Positions 45,399-59,200 are shown, numbered from the stretch's first letter. The stretch: 64,000 bases of DNA from Amyelois transitella (GCF_032362555.1 NC_083520.1:7440001-7504000), one strand, 5' to 3'. Numbers and translations are program-made. Notes: a model not told the origin generated them from the letters alone.

Positions 45399-48300
45399 AG
45401 AAGCGATAAGGCATACACATACATATAAATTCACTGATAAAAAAGATGAATAAATTCACTGATAAAAAAGATGAATTAAGTAAGATTTATTTTATTTTAA
45501 TCTATTAAATGATTTTTTTAAGTAATCATGAGTCTTTCTTACCTAGTGCATTTGATTACATCTCACTAGGTAAGTTAAGACTGATTTACTCGTACTTAAA
45601 CTTCATTTGTGAGATGTATACGAGTATAGTTTGTCTTATTTAAACTTGGAATTTGTTAACCATTTAAAGCTACATACTTACGTTATCAAGAAATATTCTT
45701 TCTACGTACAGATAAAATTTACTTAAATGATAGAATCAAGTTATATTGGAATCAAATTGAAAAACTAAAACACTCCTAGAGAGTACGAAAACACCTTTAT
45801 CTCTACTCGCTTACACAACACTATTTTATTCCCACATCATCAAAAGAAGGTACAGAATTAGTACCTCTGATTTCTACCTCTTCTTTCACCTATAAAAGAA
45901 GATAACTTATAAAGTCAAAAGTGACTGGCAATTTATTTATCCCTTACTTGATTGGCTGTTGAGCACAATTTCTAATTGACATTTTAAGAAATTGACAGAT
46001 TGCTCATCCATCCTATTAGAATCCAAGATTATAAGCCGAAATGAAATTTTTTATTATTTATGAAGGTTTTAAATAGTAAGTGAAAAAGCTTCGTATAAAG
46101 TAGGTATCTAGTGGAACCAAAATTTCCAATCCCTTTTTAGTAGTAGGTAAGTTTATTTTAAAGATATATCCCAGTAATTTTACTTGTAATATTACTTGTT
46201 AATACTATGTACTGAGGTACTACCCTTGAGGTAATTTTGTTTACCAGCACTACTTATAATGATTTTTAAATAGATAAGTCATCATCACCAAGGTGATGAT
46301 ATGTTATGAGCTACATACCTACTTCTAAGTATCATAGGTCATATACGTTATAGGTTCCATTTTATTGATTATTTAGTGATAAACACAACAATGCGCGTAT
46401 TCTCTTAGAATCAAAGCTTTAGGCAAACGCTACTAAAGGCACAAATACACGCAACACAATTCTATTGTAGCAAACTGACTAATTTCGTGTTCATTGTAAG
46501 GCTGGATTGCATTCACCTCGCCGCGAGTATATCAAGTTATCCCACTAACACCCTGTGGCCTGGCAATAATAGCTAAATTTAAACGTATACTACTGTGAAG
46601 TATTGTTCCATAATTAATATAGTAGCCGGCTAAAAATTATTAATTAATATTAATAATAATAACATTGTTCTACATAGATAATTCATTTATTGCTCTCCCT
46701 AAATAAATGGGTAAAGCAAAATTTTAACTTAAGTTACGGTAAGTCATGAAATGAAGTTTCGCGGCAGCACAAATAATTACAAAATTCAAATCATAATATT
46801 TTTAAATAATTTATTTAATTAAAAAACTTCAATTTCATTTCGTCGTTTGCATGAAGAGTTATTAAGTAAACTCCATAGAAAATGTCCCAAGTTACAATCC
46901 CTAAAGTGATCGCGAATGTCCATGACGTTAAGGTTCTCTGTAGGTATTTTGTAGCATTAAGATATCTACATATCTATAACCCTAATTAAAATATCTAAAG
47001 ATATCTTTCTTAACATCAAAGAAACCCATTGAACGCTGACATTTCGACTCCATTGCCTGAGATTGAGCGTGGAAAGAACAAGTCCGTAAAAATTTATTTT
47101 TATTTTCAGTTTAGAAACACGCATGTCTCAACCCCTATAATTAATGTAATATTATATAAAATAGAAAAAACCATCTATCAATAATAATAAAAAATACCAA
47201 TGACATCTGCCTAAGAATTTCGTTTTACATTGTGTGTAGATAATGAATGGATGCAAATCCTGGCAGATTTAAAATCTTAATCTATTAATTAAACTAGCTA
47301 CTAACTTAGTTCACTTTCTGTACTATACTTTCTAGGAGTACATTCTAGGAAATAAAAATGCTGATTCTCTACAACGAAACAAAGACTGGCCTTTCGGCTT
47401 TCTATTAAAATCCGTAAATTAAGAAATTTTTGATTCATAATGCAAACATTAAGACGGGTCTGAACCTCATAACTCGCACAGAAATGCTGGCCACATTACA
47501 AATTCATACGAACTCTGGCTATTTCACGTTTTGCCGCGCGTCTGCTTTGCACTTTATAAATGCGAAATCTCTCGCGCATATATTATATTAGTTTTCATTT
47601 TGTTAACCCGGGAAAAAAGGGATGCCATGGAATTTGTCTAAAATCTTCTGAGCTATATTATTCCGATTTATATGTAGGAAATATCTGTTCATCATGTTAG
47701 TTTATAGGGGCACTATAAACTAACACGATGAAAAGATATTTTGAAAAGAGATTATGTGTACGATCTATGATCAAGTTCAGCCATCAAAGACCAGCTATTT
47801 TGCTATTGATCCAATTAAAAACGATCTCATAACTGAGAGCAAAAAGATGACACATCACAATTAAAGCCCTAATACCGGCTGTCAAGAATTTAGATCCATT
47901 AGAACACAGTAATATAGAAACAAAGGGAATAAAAACAGCGTTGTCAGACTCATTTACCACAAAACACGTACCTCTAAACCCCTGACCTTTCAAAGTGAGG
48001 TGAATCGAATAAGCCGATTAAAATAATATACAGGATTTTGTATATAGGTACCTACTCGCAGATACAATGACCTTTACAGGCAGAGTACCTTTTTCCATTA
48101 TGAAAGATGATATTGTTTGAAAGATAAGTTAAATGGTTTTTTTTCAAATGTTATAAATTTGTAATGTAAAATCAAAAGTTATTCCACATTTAGCTGATAC
48201 TTCAATTCACTTGTTGACTTGTTAATAATATTGACATTAATGTTTAATTACCTAAATGTGCCATAAAACCATTAAAATTTTGTTTGTCGTACAAAGTCCT

Positions 48301-48783
48301 GGTTTCGTTTCCAGGTCTAAAGAAGATAAATAAACGTTATATAAAAAAAAACAAATGATAGGACTTACAAAGAATTTCTATTTTACAATTACAGCAACTA
48401 CAAAATTTAATTTCAAATGGCGAGAAGACCCTTACAACATAGTTTACTTAGGGCTTCAAGCCTTAACATAACGTTTATTCAATCAAACTTAGCCCGTATT
48501 GCAACAAAATTAGATCGTGGATTGTTTAACAAAATGTGGTTTAATCAGAGCGCCGTTTACAAAGCGTACTGTAGATTTGTTTTATGTAGTTGGCAACTCT
48601 GAGTGGAGTTGGGATTTTTCTCTGATCCCAGAACTTGCGCGGCACGTGTGTGGTTCCGGATCTTGATATATGCAGGATATATCATCTAGGTCGGCTCTCG
48701 TAGGCAAAGTTGGTAGATGGAGTATGTTCGTTCATTTTATTTATTTTTTGTTGTGCTAATGTGGGTGGGTTAATTACAACATG
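45399..48783. other. AT-rich stretch with small repeats, no gene seen
   Basis: There is a 25-bp perfect tandem duplication (45426-45450 and 45451-45475). An 11-bp inverted repeat CTTACCTAGTG/CACTAGGTAAG lies at 45538-45548 and 45564-45574. The near-perfect hairpin at 47679-47741 is listed separately. Open frames such as 48417-48602 are short and unsupported. Confidence 0.4.
47679..47741. repeat. 63-base near-perfect hairpin
   Basis: The 29-base arms 47679-47707 and 47713-47741 pair with only two mismatches across a 5-base loop (GGGCA). The length fits a microRNA-type precursor, but such a tight loop and near-perfect stem also fit a recently created inverted repeat. I see no known mature microRNA in it. 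Confidence 0.6.
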
Positions 48784-49023
48784 CACATTATCACGTCTAT
48801 ATCGACGTGGTAGAGAGGGGCAACAGTCTTGAAAAGACTGAAAGGCCACGTTCAGATGTATAGCTTAATAATGGAATTGAGATTCAAATTGTCTCAGGTT
48901 GCTAGCCTATCACCACCACCTATACAAGAAGAATCCCAAGTTTATTAGCCTATCCCTTAATCGCGTTTTACGACATCCATGGTAACGATTTGGACTGGTC
49001 CTATGCCGGGATCCACACAGCAC
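48784..49023 (-). mobile_element. S1 SINE-like repeat, near full length
   Basis: TTATCACGTCTATATCG, CAGTCTTGAAAAGACTG, AATTGAGATTCAAATTGTC, AGAAGAATCCCAAGTTTATT, TTTTACGACATCCATGGT and GCCGGGATCCACACAGC appear in order, with small deletions near the 5' end. Confidence 0.7.
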
Positions 49024-50488
49024 TCTTCCTCTGATCAATACCCTCTTCGTCTGATCAATACCTTAAATTTAGACGTACTTTTGGTTGAAAAAATTATTTT
49101 TTTATCATGAGCAAAGTAAGATGCTTATTTTTTTAATTGTTTTAATTATTAAATAGTGTAACGTTGTTACTTACCAACTTTCTGACACCCAGATTATTTA
49201 AGTAGTTTGTTTTACTTCATTCTAGGATATCCAATGTTCAACCAATTTATTTTAATTAAAATATGAATAAAAGAGCTAATATTTGTTGCTTAATGACCTG
49301 TATAATAATACTGACCTAATGGAAACGAACGAATTATAACGTCTTTAGCCCCCACGGGATAGACTGAGTCAATAGAAACAAGAAGGCTACGATTAGCTGG
49401 AAAGACGTCAAATTATACATTTCTGTAAAATCACTTAAAGCCCTGAATTAAAAAAACTATTAAAAAATGACCCTTAATAAATAAGCATTTACATTAATAT
49501 GATTTTTGACTACTCACAGTCACCTAATATTATTAAGGCTATATCTTTAGAGGCTAATTACTGAAATGCAAACCGCGTTCCCATAACCTTGTTTCATGAA
49601 AGGTTAAAACATATACTGTTAAAATATAATGTAGGTCGGCAGGTTATCCATGAACTTAACGTTAGGTATAAACAAGCAAAATTATACAGGTTTTATTAGC
49701 TCCGTAATAAGTTCGAAACTTGTGTTATGGGAAACTTGCCCAACGACACTATGTTTTATCATAAACACTTATAAATAAACTTTCAAAACTCTTGCCATTC
49801 AGAAAAAAAAATGTTTTCGACTTATCTTGACCGGGATGAAAACCCACTAACTACCTCTGCAAGCCGTCAAAATATAATTGATCGAAATTGTTATGCATGA
49901 TATGCACATTGATGCTTTCGTCTAGAATTCGTATTCATTATTTTACTTTAAGTACCTATCGGTGCATAGATAAGTCTCTTAATTAATATAATAATCATTG
50001 GTAAGTAAGGGGTGGCGACTTTTATCGCGTCAAAAATCTCTGAAGAGACCGAAGTCCAGGTTCAGCTGGTAGCTTAATAATGGAATCAATTAATATTTAA
50101 ATTGTGACAGGTTGTTTGTTCATCGCGATACGTATACCAAATGTAGAAGCCGTTCCTTTGATTGACTTTATCAATCTGCGCGGTAAGAGAAGCAGTTGGC
50201 GATCTTTGCCTTTTTTTAGTGATCATATCATTAGGCTTTAAAAATCATATGGAAATAAGTATCACTAAATAAATTTATCGCTCTTTCCTCGTAAATCAAT
50301 CTTAGTTAAAAATTCAAAAAACATGGAGCCCTTAGTGTGTGATGTAGGTGACCGTGTCAACTAGCACGCAGATCAAATATTTAAAATATCAATAACCAAT
50401 CAATGCGGCTGGAGTCCTTTTTCTAATGATTATTTTTAGCAAATCAAACCTCGGCCTTATACCAATGACTCTTTTTGTAAGTTATTTT
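49024..50488. other. AT-rich stretch with two S1 scraps
   Basis: Positions 49336-49400 (AACGTCTTTAGCCCCCACGG) and 50030-50130 (GGTTCAGCTGGTAGCTTAAT, AAATTGTGACAGGTTG) are decayed S1 fragments on the minus strand. No gene is seen. Confidence 0.4.
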
Positions 50489-50690
50489 AGTTTGAGTGCT
50501 TACAGTGAAGGGATATCGTTAGGAAACCTGCACATTCAGACAACTAGATGTGTTATCATGTTCCAATATGGGTTAGGATCCGCAGCCAAGTTTGAATTAG
50601 ACGGGACAGGAGTAGCTTCTTGTAGAAAGCTGACTTATCCAATCCACGGTCTTGATCTTAAGGCGGACCCCATTGTCTCAAAAAAGGTTG
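50489..50690 (+). repeat. Interspersed repeat, family B
   Basis: TGCTTACAGTGAAGGGATAT, CCTGCACATTCAGACAACTA, CAATATGGGTTAGG, GACGGGACAGGAGTAGCTTC, GCTGACTTATCCAATCCACG and AAGGCGGACCCCATTG follow the family order. The 91-codon frame at 50426-50701 lies on this repeat and is not a gene. Confidence 0.55.
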
Positions 50691-53436
50691 TTGATGTATA
50701 GGTACTTACAAAACCTTTAATATATTATTTAAAAATTATGCGGTTAAATTTTCTCTAGGCGGCCGTATACGTTCATTATGCAATAGCACGATGCATTTTG
50801 CATATGCTCATGTAAATTTAGTAGGTAAGGTAGCTGCACTTGTTATTGTTTCATTTGTTCCGGTTTCCATATAAATAAAAATGGTTTGAAAACGTATGGG
50901 CGAACTATGCAATCAAGCAATCCCACTTTTTCTCCATAAAAGAAGACATTCAATTAAATTTGTTTGAAACTTAATTATGATTGTAAAAAACAATATTTTT
51001 TCTAAAACACAGAAGGCAGGTAAATTTAATTTAGAGAAATTTGATGCCGTAACAACGTATGTCTTGGTATCGGCTTCATTCTATGTTGTCAAAGTGTTCA
51101 ATTTTCAAAATTTGAATAAGCGTTCTCTTTTTTTTTATATTGAATATTGACGTAATAATTTGTCGGTCAGCAGAAACAGTTGAATGGTGTATTTTAGCCG
51201 GGAAGTGCTGCTGTTTGGCGCGCTGCGGCGGGATGCGGATATGACACCCGCGCCCCGCGTCCGTTAATATATCTATAGTATAATAACTTTCAATTAATGT
51301 TTTACGCAACTAAGCCAAATTATTGTGATTTTTTCAGTCGGTTGTTTTCAATGTATGAAGAATTCGAAGTCTCTGCGTACTCCTCCGTGAAGGAGGCGTA
51401 ATTTTTTTGTGTTCCCGAAAAATTGGGGCCTTTCCATTGTTGAAAATCTTTGTCAGTACTACAGAATATGAATATATAATAATGTTTTTAAATCTGTGGT
51501 CAATACGCTCGTATATAACTGAACCTTTTTTTTTAAAGATTACACTCCTTTTGCTGTAGAGTTACACTAGTATTGAATAGTACACATATTTCTCATTTCT
51601 AAAAATAAATACAAAAGCAACATTCCAGTAGCGACAATATACCTCTGACAACAATTCCAATGCTATCATACGAAGACAATCTTCGGTAACCAACATTATT
51701 TCTTTTGACGTCAACAAAATATTGCTTGCCACCGATCCTTTTATCTTTATGACCTAGATCAAAAAACTAAGGGAACAAACGACAGAATTGCTTTTCGTCT
51801 GATACGTATATAAGAATATAATCAAGAGAGAGTTGTATAAATGTGGATGAAGCGAAAGAAGTATGCAGGGTTCATGGAAAGTGGAAAGCTGTAGTCTCTG
51901 TCTGAATGAGGATTAAGGAATAATTCGAATGAGTGTATAAGAATATAGCATATTCTCGACTACATTTTATTCTGGTTCCATTAAATCTATGATTCCGCTG
52001 ATGGCTACACCTTACATCATACAGCTGCCTCTTTTTACCTTCACGCACCACCTGACTATAAGCAATCCATGCAAACGTTTTTAAGAATAACACCAAACAA
52101 ACAACGCGGAGACTATTTTTCCTGATGGCAGCCATTATTTTCACTTCCCACTGCACCTTTCTTCGAATAATGTAAACACTAATGCACCTCTCATATTACA
52201 CCTTTTGTTCTCAGTAATCCAGGTACTTTTTAAAAGAACAAAGTGATGAAAGACTTTTAAAAGGAGGAATATTAAAAGTCCCAGTGTTCGCATCTCGTCT
52301 ATCATTTTCCAGTAGAAAGCCCCTGGAGTCTTATTCTTGCGCGGTCAGAAAATAATAAAAGTATTGTTTTCTGGAGCGTGCTCTATGGAACTTGCCTTTT
52401 CTACCGTTAACTTTTTATAAAACAAAACTTTATTTCTCATTGTGGTTTAAAAATGTGGTAAAAAAGACTTTAGTGGAAAACTTACGTGTTTGTTTGTTAC
52501 TCGTTCATGCAAAAACTACTTACTACACGAATTTTAAAGAAATCTTGCATTAATATAGCTTAGCTTAGAATAGGAATCACACAATAAGTTAAAATTTATG
52601 GAGATTACCAGGACCAGTTATTTTTTTTTTAATTAAGGTGGATTTTAAGTAATTATAAGTTACTCGTACTATTTAAAAACAAATATGCAAATAAATTAAA
52701 CAAAAAGATAAAAGAGCAGAAGTAAATCTTCAAAGAAAAACAAAAGGCAAATATTTTCAAAGAAGTCGATGTACGAAAACTTTTAATTAAACTTGTTACT
52801 TTTAAACAAACATGTGAAGCTAAAGAAAAGCTTGTAAAAAATATAAGTTGCTAGTCTCGATGTTTAGATCTTGGTGAATAAAGTTGGATAAGTCCAGCTT
52901 CTTCTTTCTTTTTCTTCAAAGTTACTCGATTTCAAGTTGGTAATGAAGGCAGAGTTATTCATTGGATGTAGGTAGGTTAAACTGGATCATATTATTCACT
53001 ATTTAAAAAAAAAATCACGTTTGAAAAAATTTGTTTTTCGGCCCATCTTTGCTCTCAATTTTAACTGTATTAATAAATGCATGTCTGCCAAAAAACCAGT
53101 TAAAATCTATTATCGTACAAAGACTTGGTTTTGAATTTTCATAAAGTGTGCATTTGTAATAATATTATTAATACCAGTTTGTAAGTTATATGCTGACACA
53201 TCAAGATACATACTATAAAAGTTTACTATAAATAATACGCGAGCGATGTTGCAGGTTAAAAGTCGCACGTTAAATCATGTGATATAAAAAGTGTAAGACG
53301 TCTACGAAAATAATGTTTTTCGTAGCCGTTTCGTAGCACCCTTGTAGTTTCGTAGCATCATTACGTTCAGTTATAAATTATCACTATTTACTTTTGTAAT
53401 AAACACCAATTACTGTGGCACTTGCCACCTCTTACA
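50691..53436. other. AT-rich stretch with repeat scraps, no gene seen
   Basis: 51170-51260 is CpG-rich (TTTGGCGCGCTGCGGCGGGA, CACCCGCGCCCCGCGTCCG) without a frame I trust. 51367-51402 and 51825-51905 are decayed RTE-type LINE 3' ends on the plus strand (TGTGGATGAAGCGAAAGAAG in the second). 52488-52570 is a family D fragment. Confidence 0.4.
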
Positions 53437-53660
53437 TACATATCATCACGTCTTTACTCTTTACGGAATAGACAGAACCAACTGTCTTGAAAAAACTGAG
53501 AGTCCACGTTTAGCTGTAAACTGAGTCTCTGTACACCTCTTTGCCCTATAAGTAGTACAAAAATAAATCCATTACGCCTCTTTCCGTAAGGGGAAGGCAG
53601 AAACTACATCTTTCCACTGGCTGCGATTACCACATACTTCTTTTGCTTTATTCCATGGAC
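53437..53660 (-). repeat. S1 fragment followed by an RTE-type LINE 3' fragment
   Basis: 53440-53522 is an S1 3' end (CTTACATACATATCATCACG, CTGTCTTGAAAAAACTGAG). 53569-53660 is a LINE 3' end in the same orientation (ATTACGCCTCTTTCCGTAAG, CTACATCTTTCCACTGG). Confidence 0.6.
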
Positions 53661-54451
53661 ATTCAACAATAATCTCTTACCAGCTCATTGGTAGACCATA
53701 TCAAGGTACTATATGATCTCACTAGCTTAACTTTGAAGGCTGTCACAAAACATATATTCACATTTGTAATATAAGATGGCTTACATTTTTCTTTTGACTT
53801 TCCATACCCATATATTTTCGCATTCACGTAATTTTTCTCGGTATAAATGGTATGAATAGTCACAATACAACCTCGTTATTTCGTTCGCATCTGTATTTTG
53901 CTCATCATCTAATGTGATCTAATTCCATACCCTCGAATACAAACACTACTTTTAGTTGATTAGCTGTTTGACTGTTCGTGTCGTTGTAACTTTCTCGTTT
54001 GCTGAACTTTGAAACTCTTTGAGGCAAAATAGAAAGGGAAAATAAGTAGGTCAAAATAAATTAAAATTATTAATTAGTTATTTTTAGCTATGAACAGCTG
54101 ACGGTCATTTGGCATTCGTATGGCCACCAACGTATATGTAATTCTGCGGACTTCTAGTCCTTGGTGTGACCTTCATGAATACTTTTAGCATGGAAATAGT
54201 TTAAAACAGTATTCCTACGTGTTAGTAATGAAATTATTGAAATAGTTTACGCTTAAGTAGCCCTCCAAGTTGACTGGTTTATGTTTTGAAATATTAATTG
54301 ATCGTATTGTACCTATAAAAATTTGATAATTATGTTGGTTGTAAAAAAAATAAGATATTAATAAAAATTTATAATATTTGTCGATAATTGTTTTTATGTA
54401 TTAAAAAGATAATACTAGATACCAAATTTAGAAAACTGTTTGTATTTATTA
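53661..54451. other. AT-rich stretch, no gene seen
   Basis: Nothing supportable; short frames only. Confidence 0.35.
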
Positions 54452-54555
54452 AATCTCAATTTCATCATTAAGGCATACCATTGAAAGTGGCATTCCTGTC
54501 TTTTCGACATTGTTGGCTCTATCTATCCCGTAAAGGATTAAGACCTGATTATATG
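54452..54555 (+). repeat. S1 SINE-like repeat, 3' fragment
   Basis: TAAATCTCAATTTCATCATT, GGCATTCCTGTCTTTTCGAC, TGTTGGCTCTATCTATCCCG and a TATGTAGGTATGTAG tail. Confidence 0.55.
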
Positions 54556-55557
54556 TAGGTATGTAGGTACTGTTTAAATAATGAAAGAATTCACTAAAAA
54601 AGAAATTTCAAAAATCCGTACACATTCTACATACAAGGAAAACTTAGTTTATAAACAAAATTTGAACTCTGCTCATTCAGATAATCCGATAAAGAGCCAA
54701 ATACCAATTTGCCGGGAATTACCCTCATAGTATCTGCTATCAATTACACAAAATTAGATCGCAACAAAGATTCCAACGTACGTGATAATGGCAATTTTGG
54801 GCCAATATTAGATGATAAGTTAAGATACAGATCTATAGAGCGCGTATACCAGCTATTGCTAGTGTTAAGAAATGTGGTAGTTGCAATATAATCAATGAGA
54901 CTATTCTGTGACACTGTACTATTAGATGGGATATTTCAAACTATTAGTAAACAACTTGTTTTTTTTTTCATTTAAACGCTATATAATGTCTAATTAAAGT
55001 CTCTCTCTCTCGTCTTTGCGTATTTCCGAGCCGCCTTCTGTAATTGTTATTCGTCGTTATTGAAAATACTGGATTTCTTTAAAGCCTGATTTAACTTTAC
55101 TTAAAAATACATTATTACAATATTAGTTATTAAAATAGATCATATCAGTTACCATTTAAGAAGAAGCACGCTCTAATATAAAATGAAAATTGCACGTCTC
55201 TATGGCGTGAGCCAATGAAATGATTGATCGTTTCCTCCGACGGGACAGCCAGTAATAGGGTATTACTCCTCCTATAAGAAGGTATAGTTTGAGGTTTAAT
55301 CGATGCTTTTAGACTTCTCAGTAGTCTTGTTATATTAAGATTAAATTTATTAATTCAAATTGTTAAAATTAACGATGTAGACTAGGTATCAGATTTATAA
55401 TTTATGGGATCATACAACTAAGGAGTTTTTTCTCATCATTTCGCGTCTTTATCTTCGCCAAATTTCGTCTAAGTCTATAGGTAGACTTAATAATTTAAGC
55501 ATTATCTACCTGTACATAATGTGCTACTCAACAGTTATTCTTGATGAAAAATCTGGT
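54556..55557. other. AT-rich stretch, no gene seen
   Basis: The frame 54709-54891 is short and unsupported. No RNA gene or repeat family is recognised. Confidence 0.35.
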
Positions 55558-55694
55558 GATGAACTAGCAACCTGTCACTATATCTAAACATCAATTCAGC
55601 CATTATGTGGTCATCCCTGAAAAAGCCTTCCTGTCTTGTTACCATTGACCCTGTTTACCCCGTAAGACGTGATATATGTTTCATGATATATGTA
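55558..55694 (+). repeat. S1 SINE-like repeat, degenerate 3' half
   Basis: GATGAACTAGCAACCTGTCA, TTCCTGTCTTGTTACC, CTGTTTACCCCGTAAGACGT and a TATATGTATG tail. It is directly followed by a second S1 copy in the same direction. Confidence 0.5.
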
Positions 55695-55935
55695 TGTGCC
55701 GTGTGGTTCCCGGCACCAATACAAAAAAGAATAGGACAACTCTATCTCTTTCCCGTGGATGTCGTAAGAGGCGACTAAGGGATATGCTTACAAACTTGGG
55801 ATTCTTTTTTAGGCGATGGGCTAGCAACCTGTCACTATTTGAATCTATAATTAAGCCAAATAGCTGAACGTGGCCATTCAGTCTTTTCAAGACTGTTGGC
55901 TCTGTCTACCCCGCAAGGGATATGGACGTGACCAT
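55695..55935 (+). mobile_element. S1 SINE-like repeat, full length
   Basis: GCCGTGTGGTTCCCGGCACC, CAATACAAAAAAGAATAGG, GGATGTCGTAAGAGGCGACT, GGCGATGGGCTAGCAACCTG, CAGTCTTTTCAAGACTG, CTACCCCGCAAGGGATATGG and ACGTGACCATATG. The usual (TATG)n tail is replaced by an inverted copy of the element's own last 20 or so bases (see the palindrome). Confidence 0.8.
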
Positions 55936-56010
55936 ATGGTCACGTCCATATCCCTTTATCCATCTCACTCTAGATACCTGTAGTATATACTACAGGTATC
56001 TAGAGTGAGA
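55915..56010. repeat. Two adjacent perfect palindromes (42 and 48 bp)
   Basis: 55915-55956 is a perfect 42-bp palindrome centred on CCAT|ATGG; its left half is the 3' end of the S1 copy just before it. Six bases later 55963-56010 is a perfect 48-bp palindrome centred on AGTAT|ATACT. Neither has a loop. Long perfect palindromes are unstable in most genomes, so these are either recent or an assembly artefact. Confidence 0.9.
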
Positions 56011-56237
56011 CAAGAGAAAGTCGCCAATATCGACGTGTACGAGACCCCGGGCCGGTGTAAGCCGGTACCATGCCGCCGTATCGACGATAAAGGAGATACG
56101 ATCGCCTGTGACAGTTTGATTGGCAAATGACAGGCCAGCAGGCTATTCTGATGTTCTTTACCTAACCGAATAAGTCCCATCTACTGACTATATTCGTACT
56201 GTACGCAGCTTTATAGTAAACCTGCAGCAGTTAGGTT
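56011..56237. other. GC-richer spacer, unidentified
   Basis: It contains ACGAGACCCCGGGCCGGTGT and TACCATGCCGCCGTATCGAC. There is no convincing open frame or known repeat. It is possibly a decayed mobile element beside the palindromes. Confidence 0.3.
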
Positions 56238-56250
56238 AGGAATATTAATA

Positions 56251-59200
56251 CATACATACATACATAAACTCACGCCTCTTTCCCGGAGGGGTAGGCAGAG
56301 ACTACCTCTTTCCACTTGCCACGATCCCTGCATACTTCCTTTGCTTCATCCACATTCATAACTCTCTTCATGCAAGCTCGGCGGTTTCGGGCACTTTTGA
56401 CCTGACCCTTCACCAGGACGTCCTTAATTTGATCAAGATATGTTCGTCTAGGTCTTCCCACCCCGACCTTTCCCTCCACACTCTCCTTGTATATCTGCTT
56501 AGTCAACCTGTTTTCATTCATCCTCTCCACATGACCGAACCATCTCAACATACCCTTTTCTATTCCTGTAACTACATCTTCTTTCACATCACAACATTCC
56601 CTTATCACGCTGTTCCTTATCCGGTCACTCAATTTCACACCCAACATACTCCTTAACGCTCTCATTTCCAGTGCATTTATTCTGCTTTCGTGCTTCTTTT
56701 GCCATACCCAACTTTCACTCCCATACATTAATGTCGGGACCAACACGCCCCTGTGCACAGCCAGTCGAGCCTTTTTGGATAGTTTCTGACTGCTCATAAA
56801 GGCATGCAAAGCTCCATTCACCATGTTCCCCGCGTTCACTCTCCTTTCAATATCACTATCACACTTGCCATCTGATGTAAACTTTGATCCTAGATATACA
56901 AACTCTTTCACGTGCTCAACTTTTTGTCCTCCAATCAAAATATTACATGCTGTCATTTCTTTCTCCATTTCAAAAACCAGTGTTTTAGTTTTACTTACGT
57001 TCACTTTCATTCCTTTCTCTTTTAAAGCTTCATGCATACAGTTTACCATCTCCTGTAACTCCTCCGCTGATGACGCCAGTATAACCTGATCGTCGGCATA
57101 GAGCAGACATTTGACGAGTAATTCATTCATCCTTAATCCACTTTCAGACTCTTTCAAATCTGTCAAACAACTATCCATAAATAGGTTGAACAGCCACGGT
57201 GACGCAACACATCCCTGCCTAACACCTTTCTCAATCTTAAACCACTCAGTGTGCGCTCCGTTTATCCTGACACAAGCACTCGAATCCTCATATAAGGATT
57301 TCAGTGCTCGTATCAAGAGACTGCTCACTCCATGCATAGAAAGTGCTGACCACAATTCATTCCTCTCAACTCTGTCATAGGCCTTTTCCAAATCCACGAA
57401 TGTGCAATAGACTTTTTGACTCTTGGCCAAAAACTTTTCGGCTATGCACCGCAAAGAAAAGACCTGATCAGTACATCCCATTCCCTTTCGAAATCCCGCT
57501 TGAGCATCCCATATTTTGTCATCAGTTTCATTCCTGACTCTATTAATCAATACCTTAGCATACAATTTGCCGACGACGCTAAGCAGGCTTATACCACGAT
57601 AATTTTTGCAGTCCAGTTGTGACCCTTTTCCTTTGTAAAGTGGCACAATAACAGCCTTACACCAATCTTTTGGTACTCGGCCGCTTCTCCAACACAAATT
57701 GAAAAGGCAGTACAACTGTCTAGCTACGACGCCTTTTCCTGCTTTAAGCATCTCGACCGACACTCTTTCATATCCGGCAGCCTTACCCGCTTTCATACTC
57801 TTAAGTGCTTCCACAATTTCAAACATTTCAATTTCGCCTTCCATCTCATTCTCTTTTTCTTCGCTATAGCAGAACTCTTTCTTATTTTCTTCCTTTTTTT
57901 CAAATAAACTCTCAAAATAGTCCTTCCATATCTTTAGCACACATTCTTCTCCTTTCACAACGCTACCATCCTGGCATCTGATCCTAGTCAGCTCTCTGGT
58001 TATAGTTTTTCCTCGGGCTGACCTTACGGATTTCCAGAATACTTTCAGATTTGACTGAAAGTCTTCTGATAGCCTTTTATCAAAATCCTCTTTATACTCT
58101 TCTTTCTTTCTAATCACAGCTTTCTTAACCAAATCTTTCATTTTTTTATATTCCTTACGTGCTTCATTCACATTCATATCTATAATCTCTTGCATTCTTA
58201 AGTTAGCTTTTGCTGCTAACAAATCCAGCCATGCTTTCTTCTTTAATCGCACAAGTTCTTGCACATCTTTACTCATCCACGCATTTTTGTGATTTTTCCC
58301 TTTCCTTCTTCTACTTACACCACACACTTCAACAGCTACTTTCACAATTCTTTCTTTAAATTCCTTCCATCCATCTTCAATATTGCTCCTCTCATCTAAA
58401 TCTTCAATTTCATCCTTCAGTCTATTAATATACTTCTTACCTACATCCATATCTTGCAAATTTTCTACTTTCACTCTTTCCAAAGCGCTGGTTTGCTCCC
58501 TTACCCTGTGCCGCCAGCGATTGAAGATACCCCTTATCCGGGATATCACCAGTAAATGGTCCGAGTCAATGCCAGCACCGCGATATGCACGGGTATCCAG
58601 CACTTTGTTCTTCAATCTTTCATCTACAATCACAAAGTCTATCATACTTTTTAAAATACCTTCCACTCTTGTATAGGTGTGGATCTCCTTATGTTGAAAC
58701 ATTGAGTTCGACACAAAAAGATCCCACTCTAGACAAATTTCTAATACACTTCTTCCATTATCATTCACCTTTTCGTCACCAAACGCACCAAGCACCTTTT
58801 CATATCCATCACGCTTTACACCCACCCATCCATTAAAATCACCTAACATAATAATCTTCTCATTTGGCTTGGTAACTTTCAATACTTCTCTTACACTATT
58901 CCAGAACTCCTCGTTTTCGCTTTTTGCTGATGTTGTACCCCTCGAACCCACATCCCACGGTGCATAAACACCTAAAACGAAGATCCGAGTGATTCCAACT
59001 TTCAGCCTAATCCATAGAAGACGAGGGCTGACACACTCATACTCATTCACACACTCAGCCATTCGTGCAGAAAGGATTAGACCGACCCCTTGACAGACTC
59101 GGCTGGTACTGGAAATTCCAGACCAATACGCCGTGTAAGGGCCGTGCTGCGTCGCGTCGCATCCTTTCCGCTTCGTTTCATTCACGCACAACACATCCAA

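Noticed and set aside
50426..50701. 91-codon frame
   Set aside because: It overlaps a family B repeat that also occurs elsewhere in non-coding DNA.
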